Assembly (NCBI GenBank): GCA_019649035.1
Contig: BMAT01010167.1
Span: forward strand, 197,270 to 235,281
Source of the DNA: Elysia marginata
Taxonomy: Eukaryota; Mollusca; Gastropoda; Plakobranchidae
Direction of reading: 5' to 3'
DNA length: 38,012 bases
Under the pieces are notes generated by a model that did no database searches, was not told the DNA's origin, and saw only the letters and a program-made list of their open reading frames with translations. A program made the translations under genes and the position numbers. Shown here piece after piece: positions 1-13,400 of the stretch; position 1 is the stretch's first letter, and every line of letters begins with the position of its first letter.

Positions 1-487
1 CTCTCTCTCTCTCTCTCTCTCTCTTCCCCTTTTTAGCCGCTTCTCTTCTCCTCTCTAGTCATATTGAACAATAATTACGCTTCTTAGAGGAAGATCCTGA
101 TTTCTTTTAGAGTTGTTTTTATTTTTAATTCATGTACGACTCACCCCTTCTCACCCGTCTCTCTCCCTCTCTTTAGCCGCCTCTCTCTCCCTCTCCCTCT
201 CTCTAGTCGCTTCTCTCTAACGCCCCATTTCTCTCTCTATCTCTAGGCCTCCCTTTCTTCTACTTCTTTTCTCTCTTTGTCTATCTCTTTATCTCTCATT
301 CTCTGAACATGCTGACGTGGCCAGGACTGTTTGTTTACCTGCTGGCTTTGCTATGCTTAGGTCACTTGATTGGTGTTGGGGGTGGGGGCGGGGCTCATGC
401 TTTATCTTTGACTGATCACAGCTGTATTGATTAGTCGATCTCTTCAAGCCTTACTCAGAGCCCCCTCATGTTCAGTCACCCCATTCT

Positions 488-531
<44 letters not shown>

Positions 532-660
532 TCTGTCAGTTTCTCTCTCTCTATCTCTGTCTCTCTCTTGCTCTGTCTCTCTCTGCATCCATTAATACCT
601 ATTCTTCTCTCCTCTCTCCCCTGGCTCTAGCGCACTCCGCACCTCCCCTGACCCCTCTCT
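1..660 (+). repeat. (CT)n polypyrimidine tracts in an upstream intron
   Basis: CT-dinucleotide runs lie at 1-24 and about 489-540, with interrupted CT-rich sequence between. The short open frames here are low-complexity Ser/Leu translations of CT repeats. From 661 to 1166 the sequence is AT-rich with T runs. No exon was recognised in 1-1166, which is probably intron upstream of exon A. Confidence 0.8.
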
Positions 661-1166
661 AGGCTTTCAGGAATTTACTGGTCTGAGACCTCTATACCAT
701 TCAGGTGGCTCAGTTAATGCCATAATTAAATGCTCGTTCTTCCATTGTTTTGATAGTGTCGGCTCTATGGCTTTGTGGGCAATTTAGAGGGTTACTTTCA
801 TTGTTTTCTGTTGTTGTTGTTGTTTTTTTTTGTACTTATGGTTAGGGTTGTATTTTCTTTGCCTTTGAAGTTTGGGTTTCGTTTTGGTTTTTTGGTTGTT
901 TTTTTTTATTGAATGGCAGCGATGCTGTAGACAAGTCACCTTCCTGTAATCCTTTTTTTTTCACATTCTATTTTTAGACAGAAATCAGGCTTAGTTTTTG
1001 AGTGTAAAAAAATATACATAACGTTTGACATTATGAATCTTATGCACTATTCTGGAGACATTGGCAATGCTGATACATATATTTGTGTCCGAGGTTGCCC
1101 TTTTTTCAATCTTTTTTTTTTTTTTGCTAACATTTCTCAAGCTCCATTTCCCCCTCTATTTCTCAG

Positions 1167-1401
1167 CTTCGTACCGAAGAGGAATCAAAGCTCAGCCAAA
1201 TCCTGAACCAACAGCGCCGCTATCAGCAGCAGCTTCAGCAACAACACACGCCGCAAGAGCACCACCATAGGCAGCATCATCAACTACAACAACAACAAAA
1301 ACAACAACACAATTTTAATACAGGCGTTGCTGGAAGCTCGGCGGGCATATCAAGTAGCGCACCTTTACTTAGCCGAGTAGCAAATGGCTCTCAAATCTTA
1401 G
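1167..1401 (+). CDS. CEP97: Exon A: post-LRR helix, Gln/His-rich
   Basis: This is the first exon of the gene visible here. It has a pyrimidine-rich acceptor (TTTCTCAG) and donor TTAG|GTAGGT, starts in phase 0 and leaves one base over. It encodes a charged helix followed by Gln and His runs written with mixed CAG and CAA codons. The start LRTEEESKLSQIL matches the style of the CEP97 segment that follows the leucine-rich repeats. No LRR is encoded in the 1,166 bases upstream. Confidence 0.75.
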
Positions 1402-4400
1402 GTAGGTTAGTTGAAAAATCGATCGATGTCCATACATTGTGGAAATTTTTGGCTTTTTTATTTTTTAAAGGAGTTAGCCAATTTTAGTGATTTGTATACA
1501 AAGATTTTTTTAGTGGGTTTTTTCCGTGGCTGAGAAATGAGAAAGAAATCCTTTATGAAAATATTTCATTCCTGGTTTCTAATAACAGACTTCCTAGCTT
1601 TATTACACATAATTTAAAAAGGCAGAGCATCATGTCAGAATGCTTCAGATTTAGCCATCACTGTGCCTTTGAATTTTCTGGTCAAAGTCAAGCCTGTTGT
1701 TTAATATTCTCAATCGTTTAGTTTTAGAAAATAGACGGTCCCAAATGTTTTTTCTCTTTATTACCTGTTCCAATTTTTCCAGAAGTACAAGTTAATATGT
1801 CTTGCGTTCTATACAAATGAATCGTAAGTCAAATGGTTTCGTTTTGAGATTTGGGCTTTTAAAGTTCAGTGGGTGTTCAGAAGTCATTTTTTTAAAAAGA
1901 TATTGATGCTGAAAACATTTCTAAACAGTTTTCAAACCAAATTCATATTGAAGTTCATGTTTTATGTGTTTAATTATAACTGGTGCAGCTGCTAAGGCCT
2001 CAACATCCTCATTGTCGTCCAAACTTTAAATGCTATTTTCTCCCTTGTATGAAATTTTAAAAGTCTTAACCCTGCTGACTTCAAAGGGCTATAACTTATA
2101 TACAGAAGCGTGGTGGAGCTTTTCTTTCTGTTTGTTTATATTTTAAACTAGTAGTAATAAACTTTTCTGTGATACCAATATCTGACTATCCTCCTATTTC
2201 GACTTGAGACTCGTTTTGACTGGTTGCAAGACATACCTATGTTAATAATTGGATAAACAATAGAGTTGATGTGCTATGCTTGTTTATTTCAGATGTTGCC
2301 GGCCCTGTGGAAGACAGCTCAGGTAGTTCAGTAGGGGCTGCTGTTGTAGATGGCGGGCAGCCATTGGCTCAGTCAGAAAGAGTCCAGGCATGGGCAGGTA
2401 AGATTTGTAGGGTTGGACATTCACAAGCATTTGGCTTGTTCATGTTGTTTGCTGCCATTATCTTTGATAGTCAAAGTGGCCACCAATTTTCCATCAATTT
2501 TATACAGGTTGTTCTTTTTCTTTAAGCTAGTCTTTGATTCAATTCATTTTTTATTATTGTTATGGTTGATCATTATTCTTATCAACAACTTCTTCATCAC
2601 CGCCTAACAACTCTATAGTTACAGATATAATTATATGTCACAGCCAGTGCAAGTCAGTCTGATACTGGAACTTTTTATTTTTCGAGATAACCCCTTTTTA
2701 AAGAGGAAATTCATTTCTATTTTTCTTGGTGATTTAAATCTAAAGAATTTTTTATATTTATTTAAAAAATTTATTTTGATGGTTTGTATACTGTTTCAAT
2801 GTCTGGAAGCTCAGAAAAATGAAGTATTGAAATCTTTTTTTTTTCCAGATCCTGCCGCACTCAATGTTTTGTCTCAAGGCGGGCGCAACACTGATGATTT
2901 AAGACTCCAGGATGTCTCGAATGGTGAGTAATTTTTTTTTGTGAGCATGAATGCGATGCTTTCCATGGCATAATTTTCAACACAAAGGAAATACTTACAT
3001 CACATATTGGCTTTAATTTATAGTTTCTGTAACAAAGTGCATGGTTTATCTAAATTTTTCCACAATAAACAAACAAGTAAAATAATTTAAATGCATTGTG
3101 GTTTTTAACTGTTAAGATTTTCAGTATAGACATGCTCTGCAAGATCTGTCAATCAACAAAGTAATTATATATAAGAGAAGTTTAATACTTTTTGTTTTAC
3201 TATGACTTTACATTTCAAATTCTATCAGTTTCTGTTAGAGTCATAGTTTGATTAAATGTGATGTCATAATTTTTTTAAATTTTTTATACACTATATTAAT
3301 CCCTTTCGGGAAATTTGTCTTCGTTACTTAGCGTAACTGTGTCGCCACAGAGCAGCGTTACTAATGCCCCAGCAGACCAGTACAATTTAAGCCTGTAGCT
3401 GTGTACCCATTTTACAGGTGGCAGGACTGGGGAAAGTTAGGGTAAATTGCTTTCCCAAGGCAATTGCAACATGGCATGGCCGGGAATCGAACCTACGACC
3501 TCCAGATCTCGAGTCCGACGTGCTAACCACTCCGCTACGCTGCCCCTGTATAAGATTTATTTGAAAACGCTTTGGAAGGAGAAGCTTTGTAACATCATGA
3601 TGTTGCTTTCTTACTGCCTCATATCCTTGAGTAGGTTTATCTGGATTTGTTTCATCTTTCCATATTTTTTGTTAACACTGGGTTAAAAACGGGGCTTTAA
3701 ACTTGCAGGCGATTGCTATTCTCAACTCTGCCAGTGGGTATTAGTGTTCCCAAGTTATCTCTGCCTTTGACTTTATCTTTGGTTATATATGATAAGACAA
3801 TTGCATTACTCCATTGCTTTGTCTGTTATATGAGAAGATTGGTTTTCAAAGTTTCTCCTAGATTTTACTCTCTCTTATCGGACACTCATCCTCACAATTA
3901 ATTTGTATTTCTATATAATTATAAGATCACATACTTCATATTTTTATAACATTGGGCTATGATATGAAACTCGAAATGTATGTCTTGTAAGCGTTAATAG
4001 TTTAACTTATGTTTTGAATTTTTCTTTCATGAACAAGATTGCGATGCCAGAAGTAGCGTGAGCCTGTTAGAGTCTGACTCAGTGTACCTACCCTTCAACA
4101 TCCCAGCCAGTCCTGTTGTCTTGCGTAGACCATTTACAGCACCAGAGAGAAAACCCCCAGAGGTGGGGAAACATATTCCCACCAACACTACAGCAGCAAT
4201 TGCCTCTTCAGCAGCTACAGGGTATACATCACACCTACACAGAAGTTCCAAGCCCGTGGATACATTTTTGGGCCAACGGCCTCAAACTTCATCTGGCAGC
4301 CATACATCCCCTGCAGCTGGTGAGAGTAGTAGTAGGTATGATACTCTAGAGCAGCGACCAATCCGTCCTCTTAACCAACAGTTAGCCCGTTCTGCAGCCA

Positions 4401-7400
4401 TATTAGGAGCGGGAGGAGCGTGCAATGTTCCAGGTAGCAGCAGGCCCAGCTTTGAGATAGCCAGACCACTATCATCTAGCAGTGAGCCTAGTGTGGTGGT
4501 ACGATCTCATCACTCTAAAGAGGGACCTGCGTTGCCGACCAGCCTTGCTTGCAGTCAGGACTATGAATCTAGTGGAGAGCAAACCACAGGAGAATCAGAA
4601 TCAGAGTCAGCTACTGTACGCATTACAACATCGGGCACATCACTAGTCTCATCCAATCAAGTTTATTCTCAACCCTCACAACTTTCCGTAAATCCTTCCT
4701 CTCAGTCTCCGATTCCAATTCCGCAGGCTTTTTCATCACAAGACTTGTCAAGCAGTTCCGACGGCAACTCTCATGTAAAACTGACCCCAAGCACAAAAGA
4801 GAAATTGAATCATATCCGTTCTGTCGCAGGTTCGCGAAGGACTGCCGCCGGCACGGTTACAAGTGCTGTACTCACTTCAAACAAAGCAGCTGCTCTTAGG
4901 GACAAGGCTGCAGCTGTGGCTAGAATCAGGGATGGCATCCCGGTGAGGAGGGAAGCATCTGGATCAGCTACTAGCAAGTCATCTACCCTGGCATCATGCA
5001 TCACAACTTCCAACTCATCCACCACCACTACCACCACCACTAACATAACAGCCACAACAGTCAGCAGCACAGTCACTGCATCTAGTCTTGCAGCCTCTGC
5101 AGTCATGCGGGCTCACAAGCTTAAGTCTACCACCAGGCAGTCTGCAACTCATCACAGCCGCCCTGACGCAGGTGGCGGAGATGGTTCACAACCATCCTCA
5201 GCATTCATGAAAAATTACAACACTGCTGGCAATACTGTCACAAGCTCAGGTATGCTGAAGAAAAATACTGCTTACCACTCAGGTAATCAAAACCATGGCT
5301 TAGAAACTAAGGATACTGAGACTACCCAAGCAGGGAGTGGAGGGATGGTGGCCTCTCACTTAGGTGGTGGGGATAGCAAAGAAGTCAAAAGTAGACTTAA
5401 CCAAGAGCGGATGGAACAGCAAAAGGAAGATGGAGGACCTGGCGGAGTGAGAGACTCAGGTTTTCTATCTCGTCCACCCAGTGAAGTAGTTAAGGAGGAG
5501 CCACAGCATATAGGTGAGATAACACCTTGCAGTTTTTATGGCATTACGAGAGAAAGTTATCGTTCTCCTTTAGTTTTCAATTTAAGTTCACATAGAAAAT
5601 GAAATGGGGATCAATTCTTTGGAAATAGAGTTAATTTTTGAGTTTGATGAACTATTTATCTGACTAAAAACCAGTACAAATGATATACCTCAAAGTCAAT
5701 TGAATTTAATTTATGAACAAATAATAATTTTTTCAGAATCCCTATGAATAGACCTAGGGTTCGATTTTTATCTATATTTAAACCCATATTAAGTGTTCTA
5801 GGCAGTTTTGTTTGAAGGCAGCGTTGTAATTTTTTTTAAAACTTTACAGATAATCAAGCTGCAACATCAATCCAAGCCTTTTGGCGTGGTTATTGGGCTA
5901 GGGAGTACAACACACAGGTTGTGTCCGCTCGGAAAGAGATCAGGGCGCGTCGAGCAGAGGATCACATTATGCTTCTTCGTAATGACCTAGAAAAGTGAGT
6001 TTGCAAATAAATCGTGTATGCACTGTGAGTATGAGATGACTTTAAGTGTCACAATATTTGTAAGGGATTTCCATAAAGACCTTTTTTGTTAGTGTTAAAA
6101 TTTGAAAATGTTGAAGGCATTATCTTTGAAGTCTGTCATGCAGTCAAACCTGCTTAAGGCGACCATTGTAGATAAAGAACGGTTGTGGTCGTGGTGGACA
6201 GGTGGTGGCGATGAGCATCATGTTTCGAACACTGTAAAATGCGATCTTTTTCATTTCTATTTTTTATGTAACAAACAACTTTTCTCTCTGAGTTTCTGTT
6301 TATTTCAGTTAATAAACAAATAATTCATTAAATAATTAAATAGAGAGTGAGTGAGAGTTTCATGACAGACAGAAGCTGATTGGTTCTTCTCAGGTGAAGA
6401 GTGGTCGTGTTGCAGGGATTCTTTTAAAGAGATTGCAAAGACTACTCATAGGTTAAATAAGTTAGGTGCTATTGCGTTGGTAAGGTGGTCGCCATGGAGG
6501 ACATCAAAAGAGAAAAAGCGCAAGGGGTTCAAGGAAAAGTGGTTGCCATGGAGACACCAAAACATAGAAAAAATGAAAATGAGTCCAAAAAAAGTGGTCG
6601 CCAATACAGGTGGTCACCTACGGCAGGTGGTCGACTAGGCACATTTGACTGTATTGTTGATTGTTTGTATAGTTTGCTAGAGAATGTATTGTAACAATAT
6701 TAGCCATCAATCAGTTTTTAATCAGTTAACATTTCATAATTTTACTAGCAAGAAATCTTATACTGCTGGAGCAAAAAAGGAAAACGGAACAACGGCATAC
6801 TTTCTCTTTCCTTCGCTGTACAAATAAGATGACTTCAGTAGTCTTTCTGAAGACCCATCTATCATTGTTTCTATCTAGATTATCTATTTCTTTGTTGTCT
6901 TTTGGCCATAGCCTATATCAGTGACATTTGTAAAATTCTATCACAGAAATCGCAAGTTGTATGAGGAAGAAAAAAGACTACGCATTTTACAGATGGAAGC
7001 CATAAAAATCTTATACCATGAGGTAATACTGAACGAGATTTGTTTGTTTATTTTTTTTTTTTTTTGTACTTAAATCTTTGAAAGATTTTTTTAAAATTTG
7101 CAAATAAAGATCAGGACATTACAAGGGCCACAAAAAGGGCAGTGGCCAGTTTTGACAGATTGTTGCAGTAATAATGAGAGAACTATATCTACAATAATAA
7201 TATTGTAGCAATCAATCTTGTTGTGAATATAATATTAGATAATGCAAATATGAATATAATGGTGATAATGTTTAAAGCAGTTTTAATATATAATAATAAA
7301 TAATGATGATGACAATAAACACTGAACAAGATTTAAAAGAACTTTTTCAGGTTTTTAATTAACAGAAACTGTTCTTTATTAGGCGAGTTATTTTTATTCA

Positions 7401-10400
7401 TTTTTTTTTAATCAGTGTAAACAAAACGGCAAATGTGTCAAAGGCATTTTCACTGTCTGAAGGTACTCGTAAGCAAAAAGCATCTACTTTTCTAAACTAA
7501 ATTGCAGTTGGCTAAATTTTTAATTCGGTTTTTACTTTCTGCCTACTTTCCTACTAGATTTGTACTTGACTTCTATGGTTTTTCAATATTGATACTCCAT
7601 TAATATCTTTATTTTCTATGTGACGATTTTTGCTTATTATTTTGATAATTGGTGCAACATAGATATTTTCCAAAATAGAGTCAAGCCTACAAAAATTTAT
7701 TTTTTTACAACACAATTAGATTTTCATTTGTTTATTCATTTTCTCTTAACTGTAAGTTGAAGAAAAGAAATGTGAAGTATAGAGAGTGATGAAGGAAAAT
7801 AAACTAGAGGGAGAATAAACAGATGTGCTTAGAAGTGCTGAGAGAATATGAGACATACAGACAGACAAGCAGACAGAGATGAAACAAGTTAGGCACATAG
7901 ATGATAGTAAAATGCAACATTTTTGCAATGTGCACACCCTCAATAAATGAATTTTCTGTTGTGAGCTATCAAGTTCTTAACATATTCAATTACTTCCCTT
8001 GATGATAATAAAAAGCTACTTGGTAAAAAAAAAAAGTTAGGCACATAGAGAATGAGAGAGGCAGATTTAGAATATATATATATATATATTCTAAATATAT
8101 ATATACAGAGAAACAGATAGACAGAAATTGTGTGAGTTTTTTTTTTTTTTATTTGTTTGTTTTGTTTTTTTAATGGTTTGTTTTGATATTACAACTTGCT
8201 TAGGTTCAGGCCCTGAAATCTCAGTCAGCGGCAACAACCAATGACCTCAACAAGAGCGGCCAACAACTGCAGCAGCCCCAGGCTGCCTTGTACAGCCCTT
8301 CTAATACTTCAACTGTCAATTCCGGCGATCAGGGATCACCTCTTGCAATGACCAAAGGTTCTGTGCTGTCATTTCACCCAGTAGGAGGAGGATTTGGCTT
8401 GACAAGCACAGGCAACTCCTCTCTCGGTTACACAGGCTACAGTAGTGGCCCTAACAGTGAGCTCAACCGCACGCACGAGTTGGAGAGAACCTGCGCCAGT
8501 TTGCAAAGCCAGGTAACCGTTCCTTTTTAGAAAAAAACTATGGTTGTAGTATGTTTTTTTTTCTATGTATTTATAATTATATGAACACTTTAGATGGTGT
8601 AAATTTAATATATGTATGTACGGAAACTGCAGAACGTCTAAAATAAATTATTAAGTATTTATAATTATATGTGAACACTTTAGAAAGTGTAAATTTAATA
8701 TGTCTATGTGTGGAAACAGCAGGATCTCTAAATATAATATGTACATGTGAAAACTGTAGAATGGTTAATAAAAAATCCATTTATGTATGATGGCTGTCCA
8801 AAAAAATATTTCGCGTTAGGATGGAGTAAAAGAATCTTTTATGTCATCTCATCGTTTAACATATCCCTCAATACTTTTCTATGACTTTTGATATATCAGT
8901 TTTGCCTTGCCTCTGCCTTTGAAGTGCTTGAATCAACATTTCATAGCCCAGATTTAAGTTGTGTCACACAGGTCTTCGAACTATGTTATTTTTTATTCAT
9001 AGAAAAGAAAAGATCAGCAAGGTTTTGCATAGCCTGCATTGAATTTCAAACTTTTTTTCCCTTTTACCTGTAATAAGGTAAAACTATGGTGTTCACAGAA
9101 AGGTTGGTCAAAAAAATTTAATACATCTGTCTTTTATGAGGATATCATTTTTAACACTTTTTTTTCCTCCCACAGGTGTCTCAACTTCACGAGGCTCTAG
9201 AATCGGTGTCTAGTGCTGTTTTTAGAACTAACAGTCTGGAGGGAGCAAGCCTTGACCTGACAGGTATGCATATAAGGGTTTAAAATAGTACAACTAGGAG
9301 ATTGGGATTCTTTAGGTCTGCACTGAAAAAAAAAAACCAATTTATGTGGACTTCTTGTCAGTTATTTGAAAAGACACATAAGTGCTGCCAAACCTGCCCC
9401 TGCAGTCGATCACCTATATTGGCGACCACTTTCCTATGACTCCCTTGCATTTTTTTTCTATGATTTGATGTCCTGCCTGGCAAACACTGAATTAATGCAG
9501 GCAGCTTTTTATTTCACAAAATTCTTTACAATATCTTTTAAGAAAACCTCTGCAACGCAACCACTTTTGACCTGAGAAGAACTAATTTGCAGTTAGTCCA
9601 CCACTCTGACATGACCCACACCTCCCTACTTCTTTTTTTTACTTGTGATGTAAACCTACTAAAAAGAACAATACGGCCTATTGAAAATACCATGATTGCC
9701 CATTGCGACCGCCAGACTATTACGATCATAATATTTATTGATCTTCAATGGTCGCCTGGGGCAGGTCCAATTGTATATGAAGATAGGTGATAGAGACTGG
9801 TTGTCAGGTTCTCTGATTGTATGCAGTTTAAGTTGTCATTTTTGTATTCTCTTGGAAGTATTTTCAATTTTAATAAAAAAAAATAATGCTTTTTTTCACA
9901 ATTGAAGTTGTCAATGTGCTATGTATTACTATGAACATGAGTAGACTACTAAACTAATGCTTAAAAACATTCACTCCTCCACAGACCTATCTGACACCAT
10001 AAGGGTTACTCCCTATACAGAGAGCCAGACAGAAGATTATTCTTCCTCGGATGAGACAAGTCACTGGTGTAAGGCAGCTATTTTGTTTTTAAGCTGTATA
10101 ATAAATCACATGATTTCTGAAAAGATGTTTGCTTGAGTCAATGAAGGTTAATAAACTTTGTTGCCCTTTTTATTGAAATGAACTGTAACATAAAGAAAAA
10201 ATCCACTCTAAAAGCTAAACCTTTCATCTGTGATTAAATACTAAACATTTATTGATTTTAAAAAGTTTAAAAGCCTTTATTGTAAAACTTTTTTGAAAAT
10301 TCATTTTTCTGATCCCCCAGGCTGCATACCTCATTCACTGTCACCATATCCATCAGAAGAAGAGGAGCAGTACTATACACAAGTCCCTGTAAACGGAGCA

Positions 10401-13400
10401 CCAACACCTCCAAGACGTCTAACACTTAGGCATCACAGCCGTTCTGCTCTCTTGTTGTCATGGCAACCCTCTTCGTGTACAGGTCATAGAGGCGGAGAGG
10501 AAGAAGAAGGCAACAGGCACATTATTGGTTAGAGAACGCTTTTAATTAGCTCTGGCATTTACTGCTGTTGTTGTTATTTAAAGTCAATTCACATGTATTA
10601 TAATCTCAAACATTTTTTTATCACAAAAATCATAGTGCCGTTTTAAATTTATTTACTAAATAAGGCTATGAAAAATGTGTTAAATTAGTATATATCCCAA
10701 CAAAGTGACTCAATGCATCCCGGAAGAAGCAGCTTGCAATGGAAATTTTAAAGGTATATGTGTCTGGAAATGACTGAGGCTAATTATTTATAGGCACAAA
10801 GAGAGATAGAAATTGTCGATGATCAATACTTCCCAAGGAATTAAAAGTTTTAGAAGAAGGTCATGAATCAATAGTTATACTTCCAACTGAATATTCAAAA
10901 GTTGGGTGCTTGACCTACATAGGAAAGAAAGCTTTAGATGTTTTTTTTTAAGTGAGCAGAGTTCTGTTGAACTTTTTTTTTTATCTTTTTTTTTTTGTCG
11001 TCTGAATTATATATGTTTATACATTCACTGTGCAACTTTTTTCAGGTTATCGGGTTTTTGTCAACGACCAGCTAAAGGCTTTTATTTACCAAAAGACCTG
11101 TGCTCTTGTGGAAGGTCTGGATTCTTCAATGGCCTACAAGTAAGAGACTTACAAAGAAATCACTTAGATTAATCAGTCCATTTTAAAACCTTGTATATAT
11201 TTTTAATGTCTTATTTTCAGCAAATACTTTAAATTGATAAATGGCATTACTGTCAAGTTTGAATAGTGTGAAGCATTTAGGAACAAAATTAAATCTCAAA
11301 TTATCTAGAAACTGAGTTATCAGTCTACGCTATGAAAGAAAAAGAAAATCTGTAACCTGACTATGTACATGTAATTCAAATTAAGCTAGCATTCTAATTA
11401 TCCAGGTTAGAATTATATGGACTCAACAGTATGTTGGTGAGAACAAATTTATTTCTTCTTTGCAGATTTTATGTGAAAGCCCTATCAGGGTTTGGAGAGT
11501 CTTTTGAATCCAATTATCGAATTGCCAAACTGGCGAAGGGGGTTGAGAGGTATCACAAGATCAAACAACCAAGCAGTGATGACAGTGCCCATGATAGTGA
11601 CAGTGACAAAGATCTGGACTCTACAGAGAACAACTCTGATAAGCAGCGAAAGAGGAACAGAAAAATGCGCAAATCCCCAAGGTTGGGAGGAGAAAAAAGA
11701 AAATCCTCAGGGAAAGGCTCTTCTCACCGGATCCACCATCCTCACCACCACCACCACCATCATTACGGTGAGCGACTATCAATGTCTCCCAGATCTGACA
11801 GCGAAATAGCTCTGAATCAAAATGCTAACAATAGTGTTAATGTGGAGGAAAGGTCATCTCCACTAGCCATCCTTAGGCACCCCAAGCTCCATACTCGCAG
11901 CACTGCTAGCTCAAAGGGACCCTCTTCAAAGGAGAGAACTTTGGCTAAAGAAAGCCATGTAAGTGACACAGCAACCACCACATCTAAAGAGCCAAGCCCT
12001 GTGGCAGGAAGTGCAGGTAGATCAGTAGTGACAAACAGAGAGACAGCAGAAACTGAAGGTGATGCATTAGCAGGAGCAGGAGCAGTATCAGGAAAAAGCG
12101 GATCAAGAAGATTGCCGGACTCGCCGAAGCTAAAAAGTCCAGAAAACAATCATGTTTCAGGGTCAAATTTTGTATTTCCGTCAGCCCTGGCAAATAATCC
12201 AAAACATGCAGGGAGAGGTGAAGACAGTAAAAATCTCACAGATGAAGTGGCCAATGAACAGCACAAGGTTAATCAGCCTAGTAATAGTAATAAACCTAGG
12301 TCACCATTGAGTGGAAGTCAGCGAAAAGAGTCCTCTACACAGAACCTCAAACATGAGAGAAACAAAGGGGGAAGCAGGCACTTATCTCCTCAGGTCTCTC
12401 CATCTTGTGGGAGTTCTGAGATCGACATGGCCAAACCTGCCAAGTCGTCGCCCCAGCCTGGAAGTGATCCAGCTTGTGCTGTTATCATAACTCCCACACC
12501 ACCTATTGAAGGTGGCATACCCTGCCCTGACAGATCAGGCAATGTTCACGATAGTCAGAGCTTAAATATGTCAGAAACATTCACTGTTGATAAAGCGAGC
12601 TCTTTTCTTGAGAGTGTAAGTGCCAATGCTGGAAGAGGCCATCGTCGCACTAGAAGCCGTGATCTCCAGGCTGAGAAAATGGCTTTAGAAGGCATCCATC
12701 AGGCAGATGAAGGGGATGTATCTTTGCCTCCTAATAGCTGTCAGCGAGAAAAGAGAATCAGTGGCGAGTCAGATGGTAAAAAAGAGCTGGAAAGGAAAAC
12801 CAGTGGAGGCTCTGACAGGAAAAGGGAGTCAGAGGTCCCAACAGCATCAGGAAATGATGTCAGCAGCAAGGCAAGAGGACACCGGCGAAAGCGCAGCAAA
12901 GACTTGCATGACACTCCCATCTCTGAGTGGCAGACAGGCAGCCAGGGAGAAGACAAAAAAGAAATCACTGAGTCTGAAAATGCTGTCAGTAAAGTTGAAG
13001 GCAAAGAAAGTGACGGCACCTCTACCCACCCCGAGAGCAAGAGCCTTGTGTCCAATGACAGGCCAATTGTGTTGGATGGGCGGCGGAGGCATTCATCTGG
13101 CAGCAGACCCAGCAGTCCATCAGTGACAGGGGTCATTATAGGTGGTGGTTCAGAGGAAAGAACAAGAGTATCTGTCGCAGAAATCATGATGGAACAACGT
13201 AGGATGCTCAATAAGTCAAGTTCTCTGAATTCTCTGTCTGGCCGTAGTGAGGATGGTTCCATTGCAAGATCCGAGATTAGCCACAAGAGATCTCCCAGCA
13301 TAGAATCACTACCAGGTAGTAGTCGAGCAGACACATCTAAACGTACTATCAGCAATGAGAGTCTTCAGTCTGGAGGTAGCTCAAGAGGTGAGGGAGGAGG

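Noticed and set aside
370-394. G-rich stretch near 370-394 and another at 31259-31277 as G-quadruplexes
   Set aside because: Each has only three long G runs, not four, so the case for a stable quadruplex is weak.
427-662. Two Ser/Leu-rich open frames
   Set aside because: They are translations of a (CT)n run in different frames with no gene context.
3482-3546. A functional tRNA gene on the minus strand
   Set aside because: The A and B boxes are present, but the sequence continues into a repeated SINE body and no full acceptor-stem pairing with the 3' side was seen; a second copy of the body elsewhere confirms a SINE.
3447-3686. 79-codon open frame
   Set aside because: It runs through the tRNA-like part of the SINE and out into intron, so it is not a gene.
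4027-5106. Antisense open frames opposite exon D
   Set aside because: They are shadows of the long Ser/Thr-rich exon; the sense strand has splice sites and matching phases.
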